From positions 1 through 28,208 of the forward strand of contig JBJEUH010000070.1 of NCBI GenBank assembly GCA_051883735.1: 28,208 bases of DNA, in the 5' to 3' direction. Of the stretch, positions 1 through 8,103 are shown piece after piece. The notes under the pieces are model-generated. The model was not told the DNA's origin. It saw nothing but the letters and a program-made list of their open reading frames with translations, and did not search any database. The position numbers and the translations under genes are program-made. Numbering within the stretch: position 1 is the stretch's first letter; each line of letters starts with the position of its first letter. The stretch comes from Ventricola sp051883735 (GTDB taxonomy: Bacteria > Bacillota > Clostridia > Christensenellales > Aristaeellaceae).

Positions 1-19
1 CACAATTTGAAGCATGGAA

Positions 20-54
20 AAGGGGCCATCAAGTTTTTGGCTTGACAGCCCCTT
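20..54. terminator. bidirectional rho-independent terminator
   Basis: An inverted repeat pairs AAGGGGC (20-26) plus TCAAG (29-33) with CTTGA (41-45) plus GCCCCTT (48-54), with one 2-nt internal loop. A T-rich tail follows on the plus strand (TTCTTTTA, to 60), and AAAA at 18-21 gives a U tail on the minus strand. It can therefore end mgtE from the right and any gene arriving from the left. Confidence 0.8.
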
Positions 55-71
55 CTTTTATTCAGGAACCA

Positions 72-140
72 TTGGGGCCGCAGGCCCCAAACCCCGCTCG
101 GGGACGCAGTCCCCGAACCCCTTCTTCGCTTCGCGCCGCA
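72..140. repeat. intergenic tandem-hairpin repeat, copy 1
   Basis: Two adjacent small hairpins: GGGGCC-GCA-GGCCCC (74-88) and CGGGGA-CGCAG-TCCCCG (99-115). They are followed by the tail CCCCTTCTTCGCTTCGCGC (117-135), which recurs in three other intergenic spaces of this window (5507-5545 inverted, 16335-16375, 26163-26178). It has no coding potential that I trust. Confidence 0.7.
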
Positions 141-150
141 TGAAGCCGCT

Positions 151-1509
151 TTACAGCCCCAGCATGACCGAGGCGATCATGAAGTAGAGCAGCAGCGACG
201 CCGCGTCCACGATGGTGGTGATCATCGGGCTGGCCATGACGGCCGGGTCAAGGCCCAGGCGCTTGGCGCCCATCGGCAGCAGACAGCCCACGGACGCCGC
301 CATCACGATGGCCAGCATCAGCGTCACCGAGACGATCATGCTGATGATGACCGTCGTGCCGGAGAAGATCATCATGCGCAGGAAGTTGACCGCAGCCAGC
401 GCCGCGCCGCACACCACGCCGACGCGCGCCTCCTTCCACAGGACGCGCAGCCAGTCGCCAAGCTCCACCTCGCCCAGCGCCATGTTGCGGATGATCGTGA
501 CCGAGGTCTGGCTGCCGGAATTGCCGGCGGAGCCGGTGAGCATCGGGATGAACGCGGTGAGCACCACGGCCCCCGCGAGCACGGATTCAAAGCTCGTGAT
601 GATCGTCGAGGACAGCGTCGCGGAGATCATCATGATCATCAGCCACGGCAGGCGGTGCGCCACCAGGTGCATGACGCCGGCGTCCATGTATTCCTCGTCG
701 GAGGGGATGATGGCCGCCATCTTCTTGATGTCCTCGGTGTTCTCCTCGGTGATGACGTCGACGATATCGTCGATGGTGATGATGCCGACCAGCCGGTTCT
801 CTTTGTCGGTGACGGCGATGGAGGTCAGGTCGTAGTGACGGAAATCCTCCGCGACGACCTCCTGGTCGTCCGTCGTGGTCGCGGACACGGTGTTGGTGTC
901 CATGATGTCGCGGATGTACGTGCTCTCCGGCGCGACGATCAGCTTGCGCAGGGAGACGTGACCGACCAGCCTGCGCTGCTCGTCGATGACGTAGCAGGTA
1001 TAGACGGTCTCCTTGTCGATGCCCGTGCGGCGGATGTAGTCCATCGCCTTGCGCACGGTAAAGTAGTCATGCAGGTCGACATACTCGATCGTCATCAGGC
1101 TGCCGGCGCTGTTTTCCGGGTAGTTGAGGAACTGGTTGATGAGCTTGCGCGTGTTCTCGTCCGCGTTCTGCAGCACCTTCTTGACGACGTTGGCGGGCAT
1201 TTCCTCCAGGAAGTCCACCGTGTCGTCCAGGAACATGTCGTCCACCAGCGCCTTGAGCTCGGCGTTGGAGGCGCTCTCGGCGATGAGCTGCTGCTGGTCG
1301 CTGTTCATGTAGGAGAACACGTCCGAAGAGATGTCCTTGGGCAGCATGCGGAAGAGCTTGATCACCCGCGCGTCCTCTTCGATCTCCTCCAGGCCCTCGG
1401 CGATATCCACCGGCAGGCAGTCCGCCGCCTTCTTCTTGAAATCGAGCAGCCTGCCCGCGTCCATCAGGGCAAGCAGCTCTTCAAAATCCTTGCGGAATTC
1501 CTCGTCCAT
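151..1509 (-). CDS. mgtE: MgtE-family magnesium transporter
   Basis: 452 aa, the usual length of MgtE, a homodimeric Mg2+ channel of the cytoplasmic membrane gated by cytosolic Mg2+. The order of parts fits: an acidic, superhelical N domain (about 15-125), a pair of CBS domains (about 130-255, with the DIMDTNTVSA and GIITIDDIVDVI strands), a connecting helix, and five membrane segments (about 285-450). The pore-lining signature is visible as TGSAGNSGSQTSV, and the last helices hold LDPAVMASPMITTIVDAAS, which includes the conserved Asp that binds Mg2+ in the pore of the family. The ATG is preceded by AGGAGGG. It lies downstream of addA but has its own promoter and about 275 nt of leader, so Mg2+-dependent leader control is plausible (inference). 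Confidence 0.95.
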   Translation of the reverse strand: MDEEFRKDFEELLALMDAGRLLDFKKKAADCLPVDIAEGLEEIEEDARVIKLFRMLPKDISSDVFSYMNSDQQQLIAESASNAELKALVDDMFLDDTVDFLEEMPANVVKKVLQNADENTRKLINQFLNYPENSAGSLMTIEYVDLHDYFTVRKAMDYIRRTGIDKETVYTCYVIDEQRRLVGHVSLRKLIVAPESTYIRDIMDTNTVSATTTDDQEVVAEDFRHYDLTSIAVTDKENRLVGIITIDDIVDVITEENTEDIKKMAAIIPSDEEYMDAGVMHLVAHRLPWLMIMMISATLSSTIITSFESVLAGAVVLTAFIPMLTGSAGNSGSQTSVTIIRNMALGEVELGDWLRVLWKEARVGVVCGAALAAVNFLRMMIFSGTTVIISMIVSVTLMLAIVMAASVGCLLPMGAKRLGLDPAVMASPMITTIVDAASLLLYFMIASVMLGL

Positions 1510-1784
1510 CGGGATTCCCTCCTATCATTTTCATTCCTGTTAAAGGCCGAAAATGCCGGTCGTTTCCCCAAAAATGGCGCAGCAGGCCGTGTCTGCCCTC
1601 CTTGCGTCAAACGGAGACAGACTACGCGCCTGCGTGCACGCTGCATATTCTGCGCGGATTTCCGCTTTTTGATTACAGGCGGAAAGACGCAGACAGCGCG
1701 CACAGCGCCATGCGTTCTCGGGGTTTGCCCGCCACGCTACTGGGCGTATCGTCCACGTCTTTCACCTCGTTTCACCCAAATTTC
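1510..1784 (-). promoter_or_regulatory. long 5' leader of mgtE, unassigned
   Basis: About 275 nt lie between the predicted start site (near 1784) and the mgtE ATG. I looked for the M-box Mg2+ riboswitch core (GUUAGGUGAGGCUCC-like) and do not see it. The leader does contain a possible 27-codon ORF (1673-1756), an inverted repeat TTTCCGC/GCGGAAA around its stop, and a GTCTG/CAGAC hairpin nearer mgtE that encloses a GGAGG sequence. Such a layout is compatible with attenuation, but this is inference only. Confidence 0.4.
1673..1756 (-). CDS. candidate leader peptide (27 aa)
   Basis: A GTG-started ORF of 27 codons inside the mgtE leader, preceded by GAGGTGA with a 6-nt gap, a reasonable ribosome site. 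The peptide begins MDDTPSSVAGKPRERM and ends in SASFRL before TAA. It has no recognised domain and could be chance. Its position in a long leader between a good promoter and a Mg2+ channel gene is the only reason to record it. Confidence 0.22.
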   Translation of the reverse strand: MDDTPSSVAGKPRERMALCALSASFRL

Positions 1785-1790
1785 ATGTTT

Positions 1791-1819
1791 ACAATACGCC
1801 CATTTTCAGCGTTTGTCAA
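1791..1819 (-). promoter_or_regulatory. SigA-type promoter of mgtE
   Basis: On the minus strand TTGACA (1819-1814) is followed after exactly 17 nt by TATTGT (1796-1791). It lies just downstream of the addA stop codon, so mgtE can be transcribed independently of addA. Confidence 0.75.
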
Positions 1820-1844
1820 CCCCGCCATGCGCGGAAATTTCCCA

Positions 1845-4800
1845 TTATACGACGTATCCCGCGCCCGCGCGCACGAGGTACAAAACGCGCTCCCGGACCG
1901 CCATGCCGGTGATGCGCGTTAGCGCCTGGGCGTACACGTTAAGCTGCGGCCTGTGCCTGTCCAGCACGGCCTGCACGTCGCGCGGGGAATCGGTCTTGTA
2001 GTCGACGAGCACCCATTGCCCGTCCTCCACAAAGCAGCAGTCGATCACGCCCTGCACCAGCTGCTCCTGCCCGTCCGGGGCCGCGCGCCTGAAGGTGAAG
2101 GCCCATTCGCGCTCCACGCGCTCGCTCCCCAGCACGCGCACGCCCAGCGGCGAGGCGAAGAAATCGACCAACATCCGCACGCTGACCGCGCCGCCCTCCG
2201 CCTGCGAAATCACGCCGTCGTCCAGCAGCCGCCCGCGCTGCGCCGCCAGCTCAGCTGCAATGTCCCGGCTCCCGCGCAGCGCGTCCAGGTCGAGCATGCG
2301 CATCAGCCGGTGGAACGCCGTGCCGATCTGCGCGCCGGTCATCTGCGCCTCCTGCATGAAGCGCGGCAGGCGCATGATCTCCGTCTCCCTCGGGGCCAGC
2401 GGATCGTCCTCCTCCGCCTGCGCGGCGCGCTTCTCGTCGCGGATGACCGCGCTCACGCTCGTCTTGCGCACCGCCCTGCGCGCGTCCTGCGGCGTGAAAT
2501 TCAGGAGCCGGACGAGCTCGTCGTCCGTCGCCGCCGTGCCCTCCAGCCGCGCAAGCATCCGCATGACGGCCTCGTCGGAGCGCGGCTCCTTCTCCGTCGC
2601 CGCGCCGCCAAAGTGCGCAAACACGCGCCAGCGGCTCTCCCCGGCCATGACCTCCTCCTCGCGAATCATGCACGACGCGCCCGCCTGCACGAGCGCCGGG
2701 CAGACCATGTCCAGCCCCGTGCGCATCGCGCGCAGGCTGCCCGCCTGATTGCCGCGCTTCCACAGTGCCGGCACCTGCTGGCTTCCCGCGTCGCCGATGA
2801 GGATCAGCCGCTCCCTGGCGCGCGTCATGGCGACGTACAGGATGCGGATCTCCTCGGCCAGCTGCTCGCGCGTCAGACGCACGCGGATCGCGCGGCGCAG
2901 GAGCGTGTCGCGCTCGCTGTGCAGCTGTGTGTCCACGCACGACAGGCCCGCGCCCAGCTCGGCGTGCAGCAGCAGCGGCGCGCTCAGGCTGCGCGTGCTC
3001 ATCTTCCTGCCCATGCCCAGCACGAACACCACCGGGAACTCGAGGCCCTTGCTCTTGTGCGTGGTCATGATGCGCACCACGTCCTCGCTCTCGCCGATGG
3101 CGCTGGCGCTCATGCTGTCGCCGCCAGCGCGCAGCCGCGCCGCATAGCGCAAAAACGCGTGCAGCGAGCCGCCCTGCGCGCGCATAAACGCCCGCGCGCG
3201 CGACACCAGCAGGTGCAGGTTCGCCTGCCGCGCCGCGCCGCCCGGCAGCGCGCCCGCCTTGGCCAGAAAGCCCGTCTCTGCGTAGATGCGCTCGATCAGC
3301 CGGTCCACGCCCTGATGGCGCGCACACAGCCGCCAGCGTGCAAGCCGCGCCTCAAACCCGCGCAGCTTTTCCGCCAGCGCGTCCTCCTTTTCCTCGCGAT
3401 AGCGGCGCACAGCCTCGTGATAGGGCACCTTCGTGTCTGGCACGGCCATGCGGATGGCCGCCAGCTCGCTGTCCTCAAGCCCCAGCGCCGGGCCGCGCAG
3501 GCTGGAGAGCAGCGCCTCGTCCTGCGCGCCGCTCGCGACCGTCGTCAGCAGCGCCATCATCGCGCGGATCTCCGGGATGTCGAAGTACCCCTCGCCCGCG
3601 TCGCAGAAGACGGGGACGCCCTCCGCCTGCAGGATATCCGCCGCCAGCGCCGCCGTGCCCCGCGCCACGCGCAGGAGCACCGCCATGTCCCGGTAGCGCA
3701 GCGGCCGCTCGCCGTCGGCCTTCGCGTCGTAAAACGGCGTGCCCACCAGCGCGCGGATCCGCTGCGCCGCAATCAGCGCCTCGCGCTCCACGCCGGCCAG
3801 CTCCCGCGCGCTGAGCTCGCCGTCCCCGCCGTCCTGCGCGCCGTCCTCGCCGTCCGCGTCCGCCTCCTGCGCCTCTTCCTCGCCGCGCCAGATCAGGTGC
3901 AGCTCAAGCGGCGGATCGTCGTCCCGCGCCTCCAGGCCCGGGATCAGCGCCTCGCGCGCGTCGTACTCGATCTCCGTCACGTCCCCGCGCATGATGCGCG
4001 CGAACACCGCGTTCACGCCGGCAAGCTCGTTCGCGCGCGAGCGGAAGTTGCGCTGCAGATCGATGCGCCGCGCGCTGGTCTCCTCCGCGCGGTCATAGCG
4101 CGCCGCGCGCGCAAGAAACAGCGCCGGCTCCGCCTGACGGAAGCGATAGATGCTCTGCTTCACGTCGCCCACCAGGAACAGCCCGTCCTCGCGCGCGAAG
4201 CTGCCCACGATCGCCTCCTGAATGGCGCTGGAGTCCTGGTATTCGTCGATGAACACATAGCGGTACTGCGCGCGAAGCGCCTCGCGCACCTCCTCGCGGG
4301 CCAGCGCCTTGAGCGCGCCGTGCTCCAGGTCGTCAAAGTCCAGCAGCCCGCGCTGGCGCTTCGCCGCCGAATAGAGCGCGTCGTAGGTGCGCACCAGCTC
4401 GCACAGGCCCCGCAGCGGCGCCTGCGTCATCATCAGATCCGCCGCCGCGTCCTCAAGGCTCACGCACAGCGCGTCCCCCAGCGCCGCCACCGCCTTCTTC
4501 ATGCCCTCGCGCCGCCGCTTCACCTGCTCGGCGATCGCCTCGTCAAAGACGTCGGTCTTCTTCTTTCTGCCCAGCGGGGCATAGGACACGGCCGAAAGCG
4601 CCAACCGCAGCGGCTCATAGCCCTGCGCCGCCGCATCCAGCAGCGCCTCCAACGCCGCCGCGTCCTGCGCACAGGCCGCAGCGTAGTGCGCCGGACCGGC
4701 CTCTCCCCGGCACAGCGCGAGCGTCTCCCGCGCGTCGCCCAGCAGCTGCTCCAGCTGCTGCGCCGCGTCGAGCACCAGCAGCCGCGCCGCCGGGCTGTCC

Positions 4801-5387
4801 GCCAGCGCGTCCGCGCCGCAGCCGCAGGACGCCACCGCGCCGTCCAGCCAGGCCCACGGGTCGGGCCGCGTCATCATGAAGCTGTACAGGCTCCCCGCCA
4901 GCGCGGCGAGCTCCTCCTGCGCGTAGCAGGCGTCCGCCGCCATGAAGTCCGCGCTGCCCACCTCGTAGCAGGCGTAGAGCGCGTCCTCCATCGCCTGCTG
5001 GGCCAGCACGCCGCACTCCTGCTCATCGCCGATGCGGAACGCCGGGTCCACGCCCAGCGCCTGAAAGTGCTCCCGCAGCAGATTGCCACAGAAGCGGTGC
5101 AGCGTGGAGATGCTCGCCCGGGAGAGCGCCATCACCTGCTCGCCCAGCTCTGGCCGCTCGCGCGCGGCCTGCTCCAGCGCGCTGCCGATGCGCAGGCGCA
5201 TCTCGCCCGCCGCCGCGTTGGTGAAGGTGACGATGAGCATCCGCTCGATCGGGCAGCCCTCCTTCACCAGCTGCACGATGCGCTCCACCAGCACCGCCGT
5301 CTTGCCCGAGCCGGCCGCCGCGCAGACGATGAGGCTGTGCCCCCTGTCTGTGATGGCGTCCTGCTGCTGCTGCGTCCAGTTCGGCAT
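1845..5387 (-). CDS. addA: ATP-dependent helicase/nuclease subunit A (AddA)
   Basis: 1180 aa from the ATG of MPNWTQQQQD, which has GGGAGGG upstream; further in-frame extension would run through the promoter and is rejected. AddA is the UvrD-type helicase and nuclease subunit of AddAB, which resects double-strand breaks up to Chi in Bacillota. Visible signatures: Q-motif TQQQQDAI, Walker A AAAGSGKT (23-30), Walker B IDEYQD, helicase motif VGDVKQSIYRFRQAEP, TTHKSKGLEFPVVFV, and VAMTRARERLIL. Near the C-terminus are GTAFHR and the RecB-type nuclease motif LVDYKTDSP (Asp1129, Lys1131) followed by RPQLNVYAQAL. All catalytic motifs appear intact. addB, normally directly upstream, is not here: the upstream gene is cstA, so the partner must be elsewhere. 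Confidence 0.96.
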   Translation of the reverse strand: MPNWTQQQQDAITDRGHSLIVCAAAGSGKTAVLVERIVQLVKEGCPIERMLIVTFTNAAAGEMRLRIGSALEQAARERPELGEQVMALSRASISTLHRFCGNLLREHFQALGVDPAFRIGDEQECGVLAQQAMEDALYACYEVGSADFMAADACYAQEELAALAGSLYSFMMTRPDPWAWLDGAVASCGCGADALADSPAARLLVLDAAQQLEQLLGDARETLALCRGEAGPAHYAAACAQDAAALEALLDAAAQGYEPLRLALSAVSYAPLGRKKKTDVFDEAIAEQVKRRREGMKKAVAALGDALCVSLEDAAADLMMTQAPLRGLCELVRTYDALYSAAKRQRGLLDFDDLEHGALKALAREEVREALRAQYRYVFIDEYQDSSAIQEAIVGSFAREDGLFLVGDVKQSIYRFRQAEPALFLARAARYDRAEETSARRIDLQRNFRSRANELAGVNAVFARIMRGDVTEIEYDAREALIPGLEARDDDPPLELHLIWRGEEEAQEADADGEDGAQDGGDGELSARELAGVEREALIAAQRIRALVGTPFYDAKADGERPLRYRDMAVLLRVARGTAALAADILQAEGVPVFCDAGEGYFDIPEIRAMMALLTTVASGAQDEALLSSLRGPALGLEDSELAAIRMAVPDTKVPYHEAVRRYREEKEDALAEKLRGFEARLARWRLCARHQGVDRLIERIYAETGFLAKAGALPGGAARQANLHLLVSRARAFMRAQGGSLHAFLRYAARLRAGGDSMSASAIGESEDVVRIMTTHKSKGLEFPVVFVLGMGRKMSTRSLSAPLLLHAELGAGLSCVDTQLHSERDTLLRRAIRVRLTREQLAEEIRILYVAMTRARERLILIGDAGSQQVPALWKRGNQAGSLRAMRTGLDMVCPALVQAGASCMIREEEVMAGESRWRVFAHFGGAATEKEPRSDEAVMRMLARLEGTAATDDELVRLLNFTPQDARRAVRKTSVSAVIRDEKRAAQAEEDDPLAPRETEIMRLPRFMQEAQMTGAQIGTAFHRLMRMLDLDALRGSRDIAAELAAQRGRLLDDGVISQAEGGAVSVRMLVDFFASPLGVRVLGSERVEREWAFTFRRAAPDGQEQLVQGVIDCCFVEDGQWVLVDYKTDSPRDVQAVLDRHRPQLNVYAQALTRITGMAVRERVLYLVRAGAGYVV

Positions 5388-5417
5388 GGCCGTTCCCTCC
5401 CGTGTCTTGCTGCGTCC

Positions 5418-5436
5418 ATTATACCCCATTATACCA
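5418..5436 (-). promoter_or_regulatory. promoter of addA with tandem -10 boxes
   Basis: Two TATAAT hexamers sit 10 nt apart on the minus strand (5433-5428 and 5423-5418). The first is an extended -10 (TGGTATAAT), which can compensate for the absence of a clear -35. The leader to the addA ATG is about 25-40 nt. Confidence 0.65.
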
Positions 5437-5506
5437 TACGCCGCCGCGCGCGGGAAACCTCTTTCCGCCGCCTCAGCCGTCCTGCGCACAACCTGCTTTT
5501 GTCAGC

Positions 5507-5545
5507 GCGAAGCGAAGAAGGGGTCTGGGGATGAAATCCCCAGGC
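5507..5545. repeat. intergenic hairpin repeat, copy 2 (inverted)
   Basis: It reads GCGCGAAGCGAAGAAGGGG followed by TCTGGGGATGAAATCCCCAG, i.e. the reverse complement of the repeat tail at 117-135 next to a GGGGA/TCCCC hairpin. It lies between addA and the cstA terminator. Confidence 0.7.
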
Positions 5546-5558
5546 ATGCACCCCAGGC

Positions 5559-5612
5559 AAAAACCGTATACGGCAGCAGCCCGGCAAAGCGCTTTGCTCT
5601 GCCGGGCTGCTG
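5559..5612 (-). terminator. rho-independent terminator of the cstA operon
   Basis: A perfect 13-bp stem (TGCCGGGCTGCTG 5600-5612 with CAGCAGCCCGGCA 5574-5586) lies right after the cstA stop on the minus strand. It is followed by a short CCGTATACGG palindrome and TTTTT (5563-5559). It separates cstA from addA. Confidence 0.85.
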
Positions 5613-5630
5613 CTGTTATGAAGAAGAAGA

Positions 5631-7295
5631 TCAGGCTTCCTTCGCCCTGAGGGCCTTGAGGCCGTCGAAGGTGATGATGAGCGCGAGGACGACCACAGGC
5701 ACGATGATCACGCACTGCAGGCCCTCCTTGACCATCACGCCGGTGCCGGCCATGAGCTTCATCACGTTGCCGTAGAAGCTCAGCACCAGCGAGCTCATGG
5801 TCGCCGCGAGCATGAAGAACATCGGGAAGAGGAACATCTTGTTGCTGCGGCCGATGTGCTTGAACCAGACCGCGCAGGCCAGGAACGCCGGCACCGCGAC
5901 CAGCTGGTTCGCCGCGCCGAAGAGCGGCCAGATGTTCTGATAGCCCGCGCCGGTGAGCGCGGCGGACAAGCCGATGGTGATCGCGGTGGCAACGTACTTG
6001 TTGCCCAGAACCTTGCTCACGCTCGGCGCAAAGCCCTCGAACATCTCCTGGAAGATCATGCGGCCCAGGCGGGTCGCGGTGTCCAGGGAGGTGAGACAGA
6101 AGGCGGAGTAGGCCAGCGCGATGACCGTGGCACTGGTCGCCTCGGGCAGGCCGATGACCGCCACGAAGGACGCGATGCCGTTGGCGAAGATCGCCGCGGG
6201 GCCGCTGCCCATGCCGGCCAGCTCCTGGCCGCGCACGGAGCCGACCGCCACCAGCGCGATGACCGCCAGCGCGCACTCGATGAGCATGCCGCCGTAGCCG
6301 ACCAGCTTGGCGTCGCCCTCATTGCGCAGCTGCTTGGAGGTGGTGCCGGAGGCGATCAGGCTGTGGAAGCCGGAGATCGCGCCGCAGGCGATGGTGATGA
6401 AGAGCACCGGGAAGAGCGGCTGGCCGTTGACGATGAAGCCGGTGAACGCCGGGAGCGTCATGTCCGGGCGCGCCGCGCCGATGCCCACGACGGACAGGAT
6501 GATGATTGCGTAGAGCAGGAAGCTGTTGAGATAGTCGCGCGGCTGGAGCAGAATCCACACCGGCGCAACGGACGCGATGAAGATGTACACGAAGGTGACC
6601 ACCAGCCAGACGTTCTTGCTCACGTTCATCAGCGGGAAGCGCAGGCCCAGGTAGATGGAGCCGCACAACAGCGCGACGCCGACGACCGTATTGACCACCA
6701 GGTTGCTGTTCTTGCGCTGGAGCATGCCGAAGACGACCGCCAGCGGGATGAAGCACATGGACGCCATGGCGACCGAGCCCGCGGAGCGCGCGCTGGCCAG
6801 CGCCTGCTCCGTCTCCGCCTTGGGGACAGAGGCGAACGTGCCCGCCACGATATCAGAGAAAGCCGCCACCACCAGCAGCAGAACCAGGAAGACGAAGATG
6901 TTGAAGATCATCTTGCACTTGTGGCCGATGTGATGCTCGATCACCTCGCCGATGGTCTTGCCGTCGTGGCGGATGGACGCAAACAGCGCGGAGAAATCCT
7001 GCACGCCACCGAAGAAGATGCCGCCGAGGACGATCCACAGCAGCACCGGGACCCAGCCGAAGAACGCCGCGTTGATCGGGCCGGTGATCGGGCCCGCGCC
7101 GGCGATGGAGGCGAAGTGATGGCCGAGCACAACCGCCGTGCTGGTGGGCACATAGTCGCCGCCGTCATTCTTCTCCACGGCCGGGGTCTTTCTCGTGGGA
7201 TCCACGCCCCACTTCTTGCACAGCCAGGCGCCGTACGTCGCATATGCCACGACGAACAGCACGAGGCAGACAACCAGGATGACAAATCCGTTCAT
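5631..7295 (-). CDS. cstA: CstA-family carbon starvation protein (peptide/pyruvate permease)
   Basis: 554 aa integral membrane protein, the shorter Gram-positive form of CstA (Proteobacterial CstA is near 700 aa). The family imports pyruvate and/or small peptides during carbon limitation. The N-terminal signature is clear: a first helix, then KTPAVEKNDGGDYVPTSTAVVLGHHFASIAGAGPITGPI, then GGVQDFSALFASIRHDGKTIGEVIE. The C-terminal part keeps FCLTSLDTATRLGRMIFQEMFEG and ATAITIGLSAALTG. About fourteen hydrophobic helices can be counted. The ATG follows AGGAGAGGGA. It is 66 nt downstream of a small conserved gene and shares its promoter. The exact substrate (pyruvate or peptides) cannot be read from the sequence. 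Confidence 0.93.
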   Translation of the reverse strand: MNGFVILVVCLVLFVVAYATYGAWLCKKWGVDPTRKTPAVEKNDGGDYVPTSTAVVLGHHFASIAGAGPITGPINAAFFGWVPVLLWIVLGGIFFGGVQDFSALFASIRHDGKTIGEVIEHHIGHKCKMIFNIFVFLVLLLVVAAFSDIVAGTFASVPKAETEQALASARSAGSVAMASMCFIPLAVVFGMLQRKNSNLVVNTVVGVALLCGSIYLGLRFPLMNVSKNVWLVVTFVYIFIASVAPVWILLQPRDYLNSFLLYAIIILSVVGIGAARPDMTLPAFTGFIVNGQPLFPVLFITIACGAISGFHSLIASGTTSKQLRNEGDAKLVGYGGMLIECALAVIALVAVGSVRGQELAGMGSGPAAIFANGIASFVAVIGLPEATSATVIALAYSAFCLTSLDTATRLGRMIFQEMFEGFAPSVSKVLGNKYVATAITIGLSAALTGAGYQNIWPLFGAANQLVAVPAFLACAVWFKHIGRSNKMFLFPMFFMLAATMSSLVLSFYGNVMKLMAGTGVMVKEGLQCVIIVPVVVLALIITFDGLKALRAKEA

Positions 7296-7361
7296 GATTC
7301 CCTCTCCTTTTGTTCCTTGGTATCCATATTGAAGCGTGCGGCGGATCGCCCGCCGCGCGGA

Positions 7362-7895
7362 TCAGCTGTTTGACTGCGCCTGCATCAGCGCGCGCAGGTG
7401 CCGCTCCAGATCCTTGGCGTCGCGGCTGGCGTACACGCAGCCGCCGCCCAGATCCGCCGCCGCCACGCGGCCCGTCGCCCAGCCGCGCAGCGAAAAGCGG
7501 TAGCTCCTGCTGAACTTCGCCCGGCGCACGGCCCTGGCCGCCTCCGGCTCCACCACCTCGGCAATCAGGATCAGCGTCAGGGTCGAGGCCATGTGCCCCT
7601 CCGGCGGGCAGCTCGCGCCCGGATGCACCAGCTCGGGCTCCGCCTCGCGCGTCAGGAAGGCAAACCAGTCCTCCACCGTCGCGGCTGTCAGCGTCTGCAC
7701 CCGCAGGATCAGCGCGTGATCGTAGGCGTTGGCCTCCCAGAGCACGTGCTTTTTGTTCAACACATATTTGGAATTGAGCGCGCGAAGCTGCGCCAGGGCG
7801 TCCACCCTGCGCGAGACAATCTGTGCATCCCGCGTCACGTCGTACGAGGCGGCCAGCGACGCCAGCAGGCTCTCGAAAAATGCAGTCAGCTCCAT
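7362..7895 (-). CDS. small conserved cytosolic protein, first gene of the cstA operon
   Basis: 177 aa with no signal peptide or membrane segment. It starts MELTAFFESLLASLAASYDV and contains VLNKKHVLWEANAYDHALIL, a pattern I associate with an uncharacterised clostridial family (possibly DUF8052; from memory, not searched). The middle holds PPEGHMASTLTLILIAE, a predicted beta strand, and the C-terminal third is basic (RRAKFSRSYRFSLRGW) and ends in DLERHLRALM. It has its own SigA promoter and precedes cstA by 66 nt, so a role linked to CstA regulation or assembly is an inference from position. No catalytic residues stand out. Confidence 0.8.
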   Translation of the reverse strand: MELTAFFESLLASLAASYDVTRDAQIVSRRVDALAQLRALNSKYVLNKKHVLWEANAYDHALILRVQTLTAATVEDWFAFLTREAEPELVHPGASCPPEGHMASTLTLILIAEVVEPEAARAVRRAKFSRSYRFSLRGWATGRVAAADLGGGCVYASRDAKDLERHLRALMQAQSNS

Positions 7896-7927
7896 CGTTT
7901 GCTCCTGATTTCGCGAATTTCAAGCGC

Positions 7928-7956
7928 ATTATACATCAAAAGTGAAAATATGTACA
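7928..7956 (-). promoter_or_regulatory. SigA-type promoter of the cstA operon
   Basis: TGTACA (7956-7951), 17 nt, then a perfect TATAAT (7933-7928) on the minus strand, about 25 nt before the first ATG of the operon. The 100 nt upstream are AT-rich for this genome and contain TGACATTTTGTCA (8009-8021), a short inverted repeat of unknown meaning. Confidence 0.7.
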
Positions 7957-8047
7957 GACCATATTGCATATCGTTCACCCATTTCGTCACATTCGCAAAC
8001 AGCCGTCATGACATTTTGTCATCTTTCTACATGATATCCGCCCCACG

Positions 8048-8075
8048 AAAAGAGCAGCGGCCCAAAGGCCGCTGC
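8048..8075 (-). terminator. rho-independent terminator of the prolyl isomerase gene
   Basis: A 9-bp GC stem, GCAGCGGCC (54-62 of the 8000s) with GGCCGCTGC (8067-8075) and a 4-nt loop, followed on the minus strand by TCTTTTCG. It lies 29 nt past the stop of the upstream gene. Confidence 0.8.
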
Positions 8076-8103
8076 CAAATAGCTTTTCAGTTTCCGCTGT
8101 GCG

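Noticed and set aside
1510..1784. M-box Mg2+ riboswitch before mgtE
   Set aside because: The core GUUAGGUGAGGCUCC-like sequence and the later conserved CUACGA segment are not found on the minus strand, so I record only an unassigned leader.
1953..5534. Very long open frame on the plus strand opposite addA
   Set aside because: It is a high-GC shadow frame: Arg/His/Leu-rich, no domains, and the minus strand carries a full AddA with all motifs. The same applies to long plus-strand frames at 655-2001, 5856-7373, 8293-10170, 10197-11450 and 21198-23282.
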